In this document: in pieces, positions 28,544-37,054 of the stretch | Layout of the letters: the number at the start of each line of letters is the position of its first letter | Numbering within the stretch: position 1 is the first letter of the stretch | Assembly (NCBI RefSeq): GCF_947497045.1 | Contig: NZ_CANMEU010000010.1 | Coordinates: 62,001-126,000, forward strand | Direction: 5' to 3' | Origin: an uncultured Tateyamaria sp. | GTDB taxonomy: Bacteria; Pseudomonadota; Alphaproteobacteria; Rhodobacterales; Rhodobacteraceae | Length of the DNA: 64,000 nt | The notes under the pieces: generated by a model | Databases searched by the model: none | Told to the model about the DNA's origin: nothing | The model's input: only the letters and a program-made list of their open reading frames with translations | Position numbers and translations under genes: made by a program

Positions 28544-28985
28544 TTATGCGACGACAGTGACGGGAACGCGCGCGTTCATCACGAGATTTGCGGTTGAACT
28601 GCCAAACAGGCGCGACGTCAGCCCACCCGCGCTCGAGCGTGCAACGACGATCTGGGAGGCACCTTCGGAATGGGCGATCTCATCAATGGTGTCGGCAACA
28701 TCACCGTGGCGCACAATCGCCTTTGCCGAATGCCCCGCCTTTTTCAGCGCAGCGACAGCCGGATCGACGACGCGTTCCATCGCGATTGAAATCTCTTCCT
28801 CGCGCCGTTTATGGCGTTGCGCATTCTCTTCGGCTGTCTGAAAGGAAAACGGCGACCATTCGATCACATAAACAACGATCAACTCACAGGTTTCGCTGTT
28901 CGCCGCGACGCCGGTGGCGAATTCAAGGGCTTTCTTCCCCGAACTCTGACCATCAAGTCCAATAACTAATTTCATATTCTTCATC
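28544..28985 (-). CDS. Universal stress protein UspA family
   Basis: An about 147-residue single-domain Usp. The N-terminal strand LVIGLDGQ and the segment YVIEWSPFSF are followed by a charged helix EENAQRHKRREEEI that is nearly identical in the second Usp of the window (46112). The C-terminal nucleotide-binding loop is degenerate (VVARSSAGGLTSRLFGSSTANLV). Start options are 28985 and 28976; an AGGGA motif suits 28976. It sits just upstream of the AGCS pseudogene and probably belonged to a functional pair with it. Confidence 0.8.
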
Positions 28986-29319
28986 CCTGATAATTTGGCC
29001 TTATGACTAGGCTTTCTGGTCGGGGAGCCGCTTGATCCGGCACGCCTCCCATCGGGTCGACCGTACGCTACAGAATGAAATTCCACCCAACGTTTCGTTT
29101 TGCGGCCAGAAACATGAGGGCATATCCGACATTTGTTCGCCAGTTACGCGCCTTTGACATGAAATCGCGTTGTGTCGTTGCTGCCCTTGGCGAGGTCGCG
29201 AATGGCCTGATGCGTCTTGTGTGCAGTGGATCAGTTGGTGGCTTGGTCTTTCCCAAAGGACGACGCGGTTTGCAGTGATGCAGCGCGGCGTGGGCCGGAC
29301 ATCCTGCGCCCCCTGCCCC
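28986..29319. other. Intergenic region, no supported gene
   Basis: The 334 bp between the DUF808 gene end and the uspA start contain overlapping short frames of 62-67 codons on both strands. None has family similarity or a good ribosome-binding site. It should contain the uspA promoter. Confidence 0.45.
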
Positions 29320-30288
29320 TTAAATCGCCTTCGGTGCCACGCGTCGCCACAGGGGCGTGATCACTTTCTCACCCACCGGGATCAGCACAAAACCCAACGC
29401 CAGACCAAGCACGCCGTCGATTGCGGCCTTGGTGAACCACGCCACCGTACCGGACGCATCCCCGAGCGCCGCCGCCACCGACTTGCCCGCGCCATAGATC
29501 ACGTCTTCGGGGCCGTGCCAGCCCATTTCGGCCAGCCCGTGCACGATGATCGACCCGCCGACCCACAGCATGGCCGTGGTGCCGATGATTGTCAGCGCTT
29601 TCATAAACCCCGGCATCACCTTGACGATGCCGCGCCCAAGCACGCGGGTCAGGCCCAGACGACCCCGGTTGGACATGGCAAGCCCCACATCATCCGCCTT
29701 CACAATCAGCGCGACTGAACCATAGACGGCAACGGTGATCATAATGGCGACAGCGGCCAGCGTCGCGGCTTCCATCCAGAAATTGCTCTCGGGGATTGCG
29801 GCCAGCGAAATGGTCATAATCTCGGCGGACAGGATAAAGTCGGTCTTGATCGCGCCCTTGGCTTTTTCTTCCTCAAGATGGGCGGGGTCCTGAACTTCGT
29901 TCTCTTTGCCCTCGTAATCCTCGTGCCCGTGCCCCCACCCCAGCACATGGGTGACCTTTTCTGCGCCCTCGAAACAGAGATATGCGCCACCCAGCATCAA
30001 CAGCGGTGGAATGGCCCAGGGTGCAAGGGCGGACAAGGCGAGACCGGCAGGCAGCAAATAGACCAGCTTGTTGATCATGGAGCCCTTGGCGATACGCCAG
30101 ATGATCGGCAATTCGCGGTCTGCGGAAAAGCCTTGGACGTATTTGGGAGTCACAGCCGCGTCGTCGATCACGGCCCCTGCGGCCTTGGACCCTGCCTTGA
30201 CCGCCTGCCCAACGACGTCATCAACACTGGCCGCCGCGATCTTGGCGATTCCCGCCACATCGTCCAAAAGTGCCAAAAGACCGCTCAT
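29320..30288 (-). CDS. DUF808 family inner-membrane protein
   Basis: A 322-residue membrane protein of the DUF808 (YedI-like) family, recognised from its start MSGLLALLDDVAGIAKIAAASVDDV and several hydrophobic helices. A charged His/Glu-rich loop (GHGHEDYEGKENEV) sits in the middle. The function of the family is unknown. The ATG at 30288 has GGAG 8 nt upstream, so the 21-codon extension is rejected. Confidence 0.82.
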   Translation of the reverse strand: MSGLLALLDDVAGIAKIAAASVDDVVGQAVKAGSKAAGAVIDDAAVTPKYVQGFSADRELPIIWRIAKGSMINKLVYLLPAGLALSALAPWAIPPLLMLGGAYLCFEGAEKVTHVLGWGHGHEDYEGKENEVQDPAHLEEEKAKGAIKTDFILSAEIMTISLAAIPESNFWMEAATLAAVAIMITVAVYGSVALIVKADDVGLAMSNRGRLGLTRVLGRGIVKVMPGFMKALTIIGTTAMLWVGGSIIVHGLAEMGWHGPEDVIYGAGKSVAAALGDASGTVAWFTKAAIDGVLGLALGFVLIPVGEKVITPLWRRVAPKAI

Positions 30289-30493
30289 ATTGCCCGCTCC
30301 GATTGTATGCCTGTTCGTGTTAGCGTCCGACAGGCCAAAAAGTTCCACCACGTGTTAGCGCCAACTGTATACCATTGGACACCTTTATCGCTAACACTTT
30401 GTTTTTTCGCCCCTTTCAGGGTTCTCAGGCCAAGGTGTGACCGCTAAGAGTTCCGAAACACTTAACGCGGCGCGGCACGAAGGACCACGTTTT

Positions 30494-31495
30494 ATGACAG
30501 TCAAAGTTGGCATTAACGGGTTCGGGCGCATCGGGCGCTGTACCTTGTCCCACATCGTCACCTCCATGCGAAACGACATCGACGTGGTAGCCGTGAACGC
30601 GACGGGGCCGCTCGAAACCGCGGCCCATCTGATGAAATATGACAGCATTCATGGCCGGTTCCCAAACGATATCACGGTTGCGAACAACACCATGGATCTG
30701 GGGCGCGGCCCGATCCGGATGATGTCGACCTACGACATGAGCAGCCTCGATTGGGAGGGTGTGGATGTGGTTCTGGAATGCACCGGGAAATTCAATGACG
30801 GGCACAAGGCCGCCGTCCACATGGATCGCGGTGCGGGCAAGGTTCTGCTGTCCGCCCCGGGCAAGAACGTGGACAAGACCATCGTGTTCGGGGTCAACGA
30901 TAATCTGCTGGCGGCCAATGACCGAATGATCTCGAACGGGTCGTGCACCACCAACTGCCTGGCACCGCTGGCATCGGTGCTGGACACGGCATTCGGGATC
31001 GAACGCGGGGTGATGACCACGATCCACAGCTACACAGGGGACCAGCCAACCCTGGATCGCCGCCACGACGATCTGTACCGCGCGCGGGCGGCGGCGATGG
31101 CAATGATCCCGACCTCGACCGGGGCCGCCAAAGCACTTGGCGAGGTGTTGCCAAATCTTGCAGGCAAGCTCGATGGCACCTCCATGCGGGTGCCGACGCC
31201 CAATGTCTCGGCCGTGGATCTCACGTTCGAGGCGGGGCGTGATGTGACGGTCGAAGAGGTGAATGCGGCCATGGCAGACGCCGCGCGCGGGCCGATGGGC
31301 CGGGTGCTGGCCTATGACGACGAGGCAAAGGTGTCCGTCGATTTCAACCACACCGAACACTCGTCTATCTTTGCGCCCGACCAGACCAAGGTCGTGGGCA
31401 AGCGGTTGGTGCGGGTGCTGGCCTGGTATGACAATGAATGGGCATTTTCGGCCCGTATGGCGGATGTGGCCGTCGCGATGGGACGGCTGAACTAG
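30494..31495 (+). CDS. gap: Glyceraldehyde-3-phosphate dehydrogenase, paralogue 1
   Basis: A 333-residue GAPDH. The Rossmann start is INGFGRIGR, the catalytic Cys lies in SNGSCTTNC and the base His in TIHSYTGDQ. The residue after the second strand, which in NAD-specific enzymes is Asp (as NDL), is Ala here (VNATG). This suggests relaxed or NADP preference and perhaps an anabolic role, by inference. The start at 30494 was chosen because the family begins there. A second gap gene follows 351 nt downstream. Confidence 0.9.
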   Translation: MTVKVGINGFGRIGRCTLSHIVTSMRNDIDVVAVNATGPLETAAHLMKYDSIHGRFPNDITVANNTMDLGRGPIRMMSTYDMSSLDWEGVDVVLECTGKFNDGHKAAVHMDRGAGKVLLSAPGKNVDKTIVFGVNDNLLAANDRMISNGSCTTNCLAPLASVLDTAFGIERGVMTTIHSYTGDQPTLDRRHDDLYRARAAAMAMIPTSTGAAKALGEVLPNLAGKLDGTSMRVPTPNVSAVDLTFEAGRDVTVEEVNAAMADAARGPMGRVLAYDDEAKVSVDFNHTEHSSIFAPDQTKVVGKRLVRVLAWYDNEWAFSARMADVAVAMGRLN

Positions 31496-31573
31496 GCGCG
31501 CACACGGCTTGCAAGGATGAGGCGGTGCTGTCACAACGGCGCTGCCTTTTTCGTTTCAGGACCGCAGCGCGCC

Positions 31574-31717
31574 ATGACCAACCGCATCGCATTTTTCCTT
31601 GGGTTGATCATCGTGATCGCAATCGTTGTCGACGTGACACTGTACGGGAACGAACACCTTATTTTCCTTGCCAAAAAGCTGGCCGAACTGCTGGAATGGA
31701 TGGCTTTCTGGCGCTGA
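31574..31717 (+). CDS. Small single-pass membrane protein between gap genes
   Basis: A 47-residue protein starting MTNRIAFFLGLI with one strong hydrophobic helix (about residues 5-24) and a short amphipathic C-terminal tail ending WMAFWR. It lies between two GAPDH genes. Such short proteins in this position are, to my recollection, common in roseobacters. A longer frame starting at 31517 has no support. Function is unknown. Confidence 0.6.
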   Translation: MTNRIAFFLGLIIVIAIVVDVTLYGNEHLIFLAKKLAELLEWMAFWR

Positions 31718-31846
31718 GCAGACGGGCGGCGATCCGCCCTGCCCGGTTGACACCTCTGCCCAAATGGCGTTGTTAGCGATAACGGCACGCAACGCCAGAC
31801 GCGGCGTGCCTGAAACTGCATTCTGACACCAGATACGGGGGCTATC

Positions 31847-32851
31847 ATGGCCATCAAAGTTGCGATTAACGGATTTGGCCGCATTGGCCGCAATGTGCTG
31901 CGCGCGATCATCGAAAGCGGGCGGACGGATATCGAGGTCGTGGCGATCAACGATCTGGGTCCGGTCGAGACCAATGCACACCTGCTGCAATACGACAGCG
32001 TGCATGGCCGCTTTCCGGTGCAGGTCAAAACCGGCGCGGACAGTATCGATGTGGGCACCGGCCCGATCAAGGTCTCTGCGATGCGCAACCCTGCCGACCT
32101 GCCCTGGGGCCACGTGGATATTGTGCTGGAATGCACGGGCATCTTCACATCCAAAGACGCCTGCCAGGCACATCTGGAAAACGGGTCAAACCGGGTTCTG
32201 ATCTCGGCCCCTGGCACAAACGCGGATAAAACAATCGTTTACGGGGTAAACCACGATCAATTGTCGGGCGATGATGTGATCGTGTCGAACGCATCCTGCA
32301 CGACCAACTGCCTGACACCCGTGGCCAAGGTGTTGCACGACACGTTCGGCATCAAGCGCGGATTTATGACCACTGTGCACAGCTATACCGGCGACCAGCC
32401 GACGCTGGATACGATGCACAAGGACCTCTACCGCGCCCGCGCGGCGGCCCTGTCGATGATCCCGACCTCAACCGGGGCGGCCAAGGCCGTGGGCCTCGTA
32501 ATGCCCGAACTCAACGGCAAGCTGGACGGCGTTGCAATCCGCGTGCCCACGCCCAACGTGTCTTGTGTGGACCTGACAGTTGAGGTCGATGGCGATGTCA
32601 CCGCCGAGCAGATCAACACCGCGATGTCCGAAGCTGCGGCTGCCGGCCCTCTGAAAGGCGTGCTTGAGGTGACGGACGCGAAACTGGTGTCGATGGACTT
32701 CAACCACGACCCCCACTCGTCAATCTTTGCCACAGATCAGACCAAGGTCATGGGCGGCAACATGGTGCGGATCCTGTCGTGGTACGACAACGAATGGGGC
32801 TTTTCCAACCGGATGGGCGATACCGCTGTCGAGATGGGCAAATATCTGTAA
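31847..32851 (+). CDS. gap: Glyceraldehyde-3-phosphate dehydrogenase, paralogue 2
   Basis: A 334-residue GAPDH with INGFGRIGRN, catalytic Cys in SNASCTTNC and His in TVHSYTGDQ. Here the coenzyme-determining position keeps Asp (INDLG), consistent with NAD-dependent glycolytic use, in contrast to the upstream paralogue. It is followed within 25 nt by a strong intrinsic terminator that ends the gap region. Confidence 0.93.
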   Translation: MAIKVAINGFGRIGRNVLRAIIESGRTDIEVVAINDLGPVETNAHLLQYDSVHGRFPVQVKTGADSIDVGTGPIKVSAMRNPADLPWGHVDIVLECTGIFTSKDACQAHLENGSNRVLISAPGTNADKTIVYGVNHDQLSGDDVIVSNASCTTNCLTPVAKVLHDTFGIKRGFMTTVHSYTGDQPTLDTMHKDLYRARAAALSMIPTSTGAAKAVGLVMPELNGKLDGVAIRVPTPNVSCVDLTVEVDGDVTAEQINTAMSEAAAAGPLKGVLEVTDAKLVSMDFNHDPHSSIFATDQTKVMGGNMVRILSWYDNEWGFSNRMGDTAVEMGKYL

Positions 32852-32870
32852 ACCAACAGTCTCTCTTTCG

Positions 32871-32901
32871 AAAAAGGCACCGTCCCGGCGGTGCCTTTTT
32901 T
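32871..32901 (+). terminator. Intrinsic terminator after gap
   Basis: A 7-bp GC-rich stem (GGCACCG/CGGTGCC) with a 6-nt loop, flanked by five A upstream and six T downstream. It is well formed for the plus strand and could work on the minus strand too. Confidence 0.9.
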
Positions 32902-33191
32902 GTGAGCACATCTGGTTTTTCGCAGCGGATAACAGTTTTGATCCCAGATGATCATCGTTCGCGATGCAGTTTGCATTCGGCTTGCCCGGAAAAAACCATT
33001 CGCGCACCTGATTGCGTGGCCATCATGCCATCGAAATTTCTGCTGGGCATGCTTTTCATATCACCAGCGAGGTACGCTCAGAGGTTCAAGACGGCAATTC
33101 AAACAGATTGAAGCAGGCATTTGCCGGGCCTCACATGAACTCACAGGGTGGGCACATTCCGGTCGTTCGCAGCATTCGGTCAATATTTGCT
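32902..33191. other. Intergenic region between convergent gap and lysE-like genes
   Basis: No frame of convincing coding quality and no further hairpin with a T-tract was seen in these 290 bp. Confidence 0.45.
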
Positions 33192-33815
33192 CTAGCGGCT
33201 GGTCGCCATCAACGCGCTACCCCCGAGGAGTAAGGAACCGCTTCCATAGCCCATTCGCTTTCGAGCCTTGATGCTGCGCATCATCTCTCGCGCCTGCGAC
33301 GCCAGCAACGCATATCCAGCCAGCACGATGAACACCACCATCATGGAGGTGGCCATCAGGATCAGGAATTGTGGAGTCATCGGATAGGCCGTATCCATGA
33401 ACTGAGCGAGAAAAGCGACGTAGAACAGGATCGCCTTGGGATTCAGAGTGCCGGTCAGGAAACCGGCACGCAGGCTTGCAGCCCGTGGGACCGAATGCGC
33501 GGTTTCCAGAAGGTCACCTTCCACAAGCCGCCGCGCCGCAATAATCTGGGAAATGCCCAACCACGCCATGTACGCCACTCCAGCCCATTTGAGGCCCTGA
33601 TACGCTGCGCTTGACGTTGCCAGTATCACGCCAAGTCCAATGTACGAGGCAGACATCACGACAACCCCGCCAAGCACGTCACCGAGGATGCAGAAAAGGG
33701 CTGCTCCCATGCCTCGTGACAAAGATTGCCCCAAGACCATCAAAACGCTTGGGCCGGGTATCAGCGAAAGAACGGTGTAGGCGACGGCATAGGACAACCA
33801 GGTCTCGAATGTCAT
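33192..33815 (-). CDS. LysE/RhtB-family amino-acid exporter
   Basis: A 207-residue protein with six hydrophobic helices and the family N-terminal motif LSLIPGPSVLMVLGQSLSRG, typical of RhtB-type homoserine or threonine exporters. The family stretch GFLTGTLNPKAILFYVAF is also present. The start at 33815 (MTFETW) was chosen because the upstream extension is hydrophilic and non-conserved. Substrate is unknown. Confidence 0.87.
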   Translation of the reverse strand: MTFETWLSYAVAYTVLSLIPGPSVLMVLGQSLSRGMGAALFCILGDVLGGVVVMSASYIGLGVILATSSAAYQGLKWAGVAYMAWLGISQIIAARRLVEGDLLETAHSVPRAASLRAGFLTGTLNPKAILFYVAFLAQFMDTAYPMTPQFLILMATSMMVVFIVLAGYALLASQAREMMRSIKARKRMGYGSGSLLLGGSALMATSR

Positions 33816-34279
33816 TCCCAATCCCCACTTTACATGGCGCGTATGTTTTGACCGACCGCTCGCGGTCACGGTGTCGATGCTGTCATCTGCCACCACATCG
33901 CAAATCTGATTGATGATCAACCGCGCGCAGCATGCGAACGCGTTCATCACTTCACGCAACCGTGTTCGCCCCTCCGGAAAATGGCCGGAATTGCCCACAG
34001 GGACCGGCAACTACATGCCTCTGGCTAAGTTGGTATTTTTACGGGCTAAATTTTGCCAATGCCTTCCGGAATCTCCAGCACGGAATTGCCAGAATCCCCG
34101 CATCCCGAATGATCGTTGGAGGCCGTGCCCTCCAACCAATACCGAGTGTGAGAAACAACACGACTGTCGAAGACAGAGGTTAGCCGCAGATCTGGACGCA
34201 TGGTGATCCATTGCCATGGTGCCCGATCAAGTCCGTGACGGCCAGACTTTTGTCGGAAACACATCTTGGAGAAACGATG
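33816..34279. other. Promoter-bearing intergenic region
   Basis: A 464-bp, less GC-rich stretch between divergent genes. No G8-like or signal-peptide coding sequence is found upstream of the beta-helix gene. The GGAG ribosome-binding site of that gene is at 34268-34271. No other feature was recognised. Confidence 0.5.
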
Positions 34280-36874
34280 ATGCCCGTCACCCAAATTGAG
34301 AATAACGACGCCTTCCTGATGGCCATCGGAGAAGGCAGCAGAATTGAAGTTCACGGCGCGGACGCGGAAAAAGAGAGTTGGACCCAGCTTAACCAGTCCG
34401 CCGGGCGCGGAGAAAATGTCCTGCAATTGGAGCTTGAGACAGGCTGGGAGGTTGGCGACCGGATCGCCATCGCATCCACCGGAACGAATATGGAAGACGC
34501 CGAGGAACGCACCATCGTGGAGGTGCGGGACGGTGGGCGAACGGTTGTGCTGGATCAACCCCTTGTCAACGACCATTTCGGCGATGCCCAAACCTATCAG
34601 AACGGCAAATCAGGTCAGGATGCGCGGGAGTGGACGGTTGATCAGCGCGCAGAGGTCGCCCTGCTCAGTCGCAATGTCACGATCCAGGGCGATGAGGACA
34701 GTACCCAAGACGGCTTTGGCGGCCATTCGATGGTTATGGATGGTGCTGACATACACATTTCCGGTGCAGAATTTGCGCGGATGGGGCAGGAAGGCGCGCT
34801 TGGACGCTATCCCCTTCATTGGCACCTTCAGGCGGATGTCTCGGGTCAATACGTAGAAAACTCGTCCATCCATCACAGCTACAACAAGGGGGTCACGATC
34901 CACGGAACCCAGAATGCCTGGCTGGAAGACAATGTCGTTTTTGACACGATCGGACACGGCTACTTCCTTGAGGATGGGGCGGAATTTGGCAACGTCCTTA
35001 TCGACAACCTTGCATTTGTTCAGCGGGCCGCGGACAACGTTCGTGACGCCCCGATCGCGTCGGATGCCACTGCGGTCTCCAGTTTCTGGATTCAGAACCC
35101 TGACAATCACCTCATCGGCAACCGGGCTGTCGGCTCTGATCACAGCGGATTTTGGGTCCTATCGCGAGAGGCCGTGATCGACCAATCCGCGGCAACGGGG
35201 CTTTATGATGGCTATGTGCCGCGTGACCAGGCCTTCGGCATCTTCGAGGGGAACGTAGCGCACGCGAACAATCAATCCGCGCTGCGGATCGGTGGACAGG
35301 TTGATGAAACGACGGGTGCGGTTTCTCCGAATACGCCGTTCCACATCACCCAACGCGATGGTCAGAACAACGCGGTGGATTATCTCATCCAGGATTTCGA
35401 GGGCTATAAATCCGGTGGTGATGCGGTTTGGGTTCGCGGCTTTGGCGGCGCGTTCGAAAACATGATCCTGGCGGATAACGGGCGCGCAACCTTCCTGCGC
35501 GGATTGCAGACCGTCGAAGACAGCTTGATCGTTGGTGCATCTGACAATGATGATGGCAGCCCAATTCGGGGAGGAGAGCGTCATGGCATCTCGCTCTATG
35601 ACGAGGCGCTCGCGATCCGTGACAGTCATTTCGCCGGATTTTCGGGCACCGATGACGGCGCGTTTTCGCAACATATCGGTGTTGATAACTCAACCCGGCA
35701 CAGTATCGAAAATGTGACGTTTGAGAACGATGGCACCAACCCCTTTACCAATCGGGATCGTCAGGGGATCACGGATGAGCAAGGCACCTTCTCTGTAGGG
35801 CTTGTTGATATTGACGGGTCGATCACTGGCACGCCGGGACAGATCCTTACACCGCGCATCGACGATGTCGGCGGCCAGTTCGTCAGGGTGGATCAGCCTG
35901 GATTCAATGCGGGAGAGGGTGCAACCTATGATCAATCCATTGGCGCATGGGTGAACCCCGTTGGCACGACAATCGGTGTTCTGGAACATACCAGCACCAG
36001 CGTTCCCATGACGGTCACGCGCTCAGATGGTCCGCAGCTTTCCAATCTGAATGCTGATGACCGGACGGAATTTCTTGTTTTTGCAGATCAGGATCTGATC
36101 TACACGGTTGATCATCAGGGCGCACCGGACTCTCGTTTTTCGGTCGATGTCACCGATCTGCCGCTCGGCGCATCCGTCGTCTTGCGCTACGTTGATCTGT
36201 CGCCAAATACATCCATCCAGGGGGCTGATAGCGTCGATAGCCTTGACGCTTTGATGCAGGCGACCGGATCATCTGTCTTCCGGCAAGGCGGAGACACCTA
36301 CCTCAAGCTCGTTGCCACCGAATTTGACTATGACAGCAGCAGCGGCAGCCCGGCCATCGATCAACGCTCCTTTTCTGACAGCATAACGGTGGTGTCTGGT
36401 GGCGGGCGCGATCAGGGGGACAATGCCAGCGAACCCCGTGATCTGGGCCGAACGGTCCCTTACGGCACCGTGGATGCCGATCAGATCACCCGTCCAGAGC
36501 GTGCGCAATCCACCTCGGACACAGTGGACATCGCCCCGGATGACGCGCGCTGGTCAGATGCGTCAACCTGGGCAGGATCACTCCCGGATGTTGGTGACAT
36601 CGTGGTCGTGGGTGAAGGCGAAACGCTCGTGCTGGATACCGATGCAGAGGTGGCCGGGATCATTGTGAATGGCGGCGCGCTGATCGTCGAAGATACCCAA
36701 GATATCGATTTGGTCACGGACTACCTTCTGGTGATCAACGAGGGACTGTTCCAGGTCGGCCAGGAGGACAGCCCGCATCAGAACGACTTCACTCTTACCC
36801 TGGAGGGTGATGATCCCACGGCCGATATCAATCTCGAACCATTTCTCAATCTCACCGGGATCGAGATTGTCTGA
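34280..36874 (+). CDS. CEMIP/TMEM2-like parallel beta-helix protein with C-terminal G8 domain
   Basis: An acidic protein of about 864 residues. The middle (about 190-260) carries RYPLHWHLQADVSG, SSIHHSYNKGVTIHG and GHGYFLEDGAE, hallmarks of the right-handed beta-helix shared with the animal hyaluronan-degrading proteins CEMIP and TMEM2. The N-terminal segment (WEVGDRIAIAST...EERTIV) is what normally follows a G8 domain, but a G8 domain is found at the other end (about 754-850, starting RWSDASTWAGSLP). There is no signal peptide. The extreme C-terminus is hydrophobic after an acidic residue (IEIV), compatible with type I secretion. A second ATG at 34277 is possible. Confidence 0.75.
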   Translation: MPVTQIENNDAFLMAIGEGSRIEVHGADAEKESWTQLNQSAGRGENVLQLELETGWEVGDRIAIASTGTNMEDAEERTIVEVRDGGRTVVLDQPLVNDHFGDAQTYQNGKSGQDAREWTVDQRAEVALLSRNVTIQGDEDSTQDGFGGHSMVMDGADIHISGAEFARMGQEGALGRYPLHWHLQADVSGQYVENSSIHHSYNKGVTIHGTQNAWLEDNVVFDTIGHGYFLEDGAEFGNVLIDNLAFVQRAADNVRDAPIASDATAVSSFWIQNPDNHLIGNRAVGSDHSGFWVLSREAVIDQSAATGLYDGYVPRDQAFGIFEGNVAHANNQSALRIGGQVDETTGAVSPNTPFHITQRDGQNNAVDYLIQDFEGYKSGGDAVWVRGFGGAFENMILADNGRATFLRGLQTVEDSLIVGASDNDDGSPIRGGERHGISLYDEALAIRDSHFAGFSGTDDGAFSQHIGVDNSTRHSIENVTFENDGTNPFTNRDRQGITDEQGTFSVGLVDIDGSITGTPGQILTPRIDDVGGQFVRVDQPGFNAGEGATYDQSIGAWVNPVGTTIGVLEHTSTSVPMTVTRSDGPQLSNLNADDRTEFLVFADQDLIYTVDHQGAPDSRFSVDVTDLPLGASVVLRYVDLSPNTSIQGADSVDSLDALMQATGSSVFRQGGDTYLKLVATEFDYDSSSGSPAIDQRSFSDSITVVSGGGRDQGDNASEPRDLGRTVPYGTVDADQITRPERAQSTSDTVDIAPDDARWSDASTWAGSLPDVGDIVVVGEGETLVLDTDAEVAGIIVNGGALIVEDTQDIDLVTDYLLVINEGLFQVGQEDSPHQNDFTLTLEGDDPTADINLEPFLNLTGIEIV

Positions 36875-37054
36875 TCCCGCCACCTCAATGACCGCATGAC
36901 GTTGCAAAGCAAAATACCGGGGCGGGATCCGGCTGCGCATAAAGCCTCCCGCGCTGACCACCCCCAAAACCCAGTCACCGATAATGTCATTGGATGAGAC
37001 CTGAACAGCTTTAACCCGGGGCCTCTGCCCCATCCAGAAGAAGGAAACGACCAG

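Noticed and set aside
29068-29278. Overlapping 62-67 codon frames on both strands
   Set aside because: They lie antisense to each other and neither has support.
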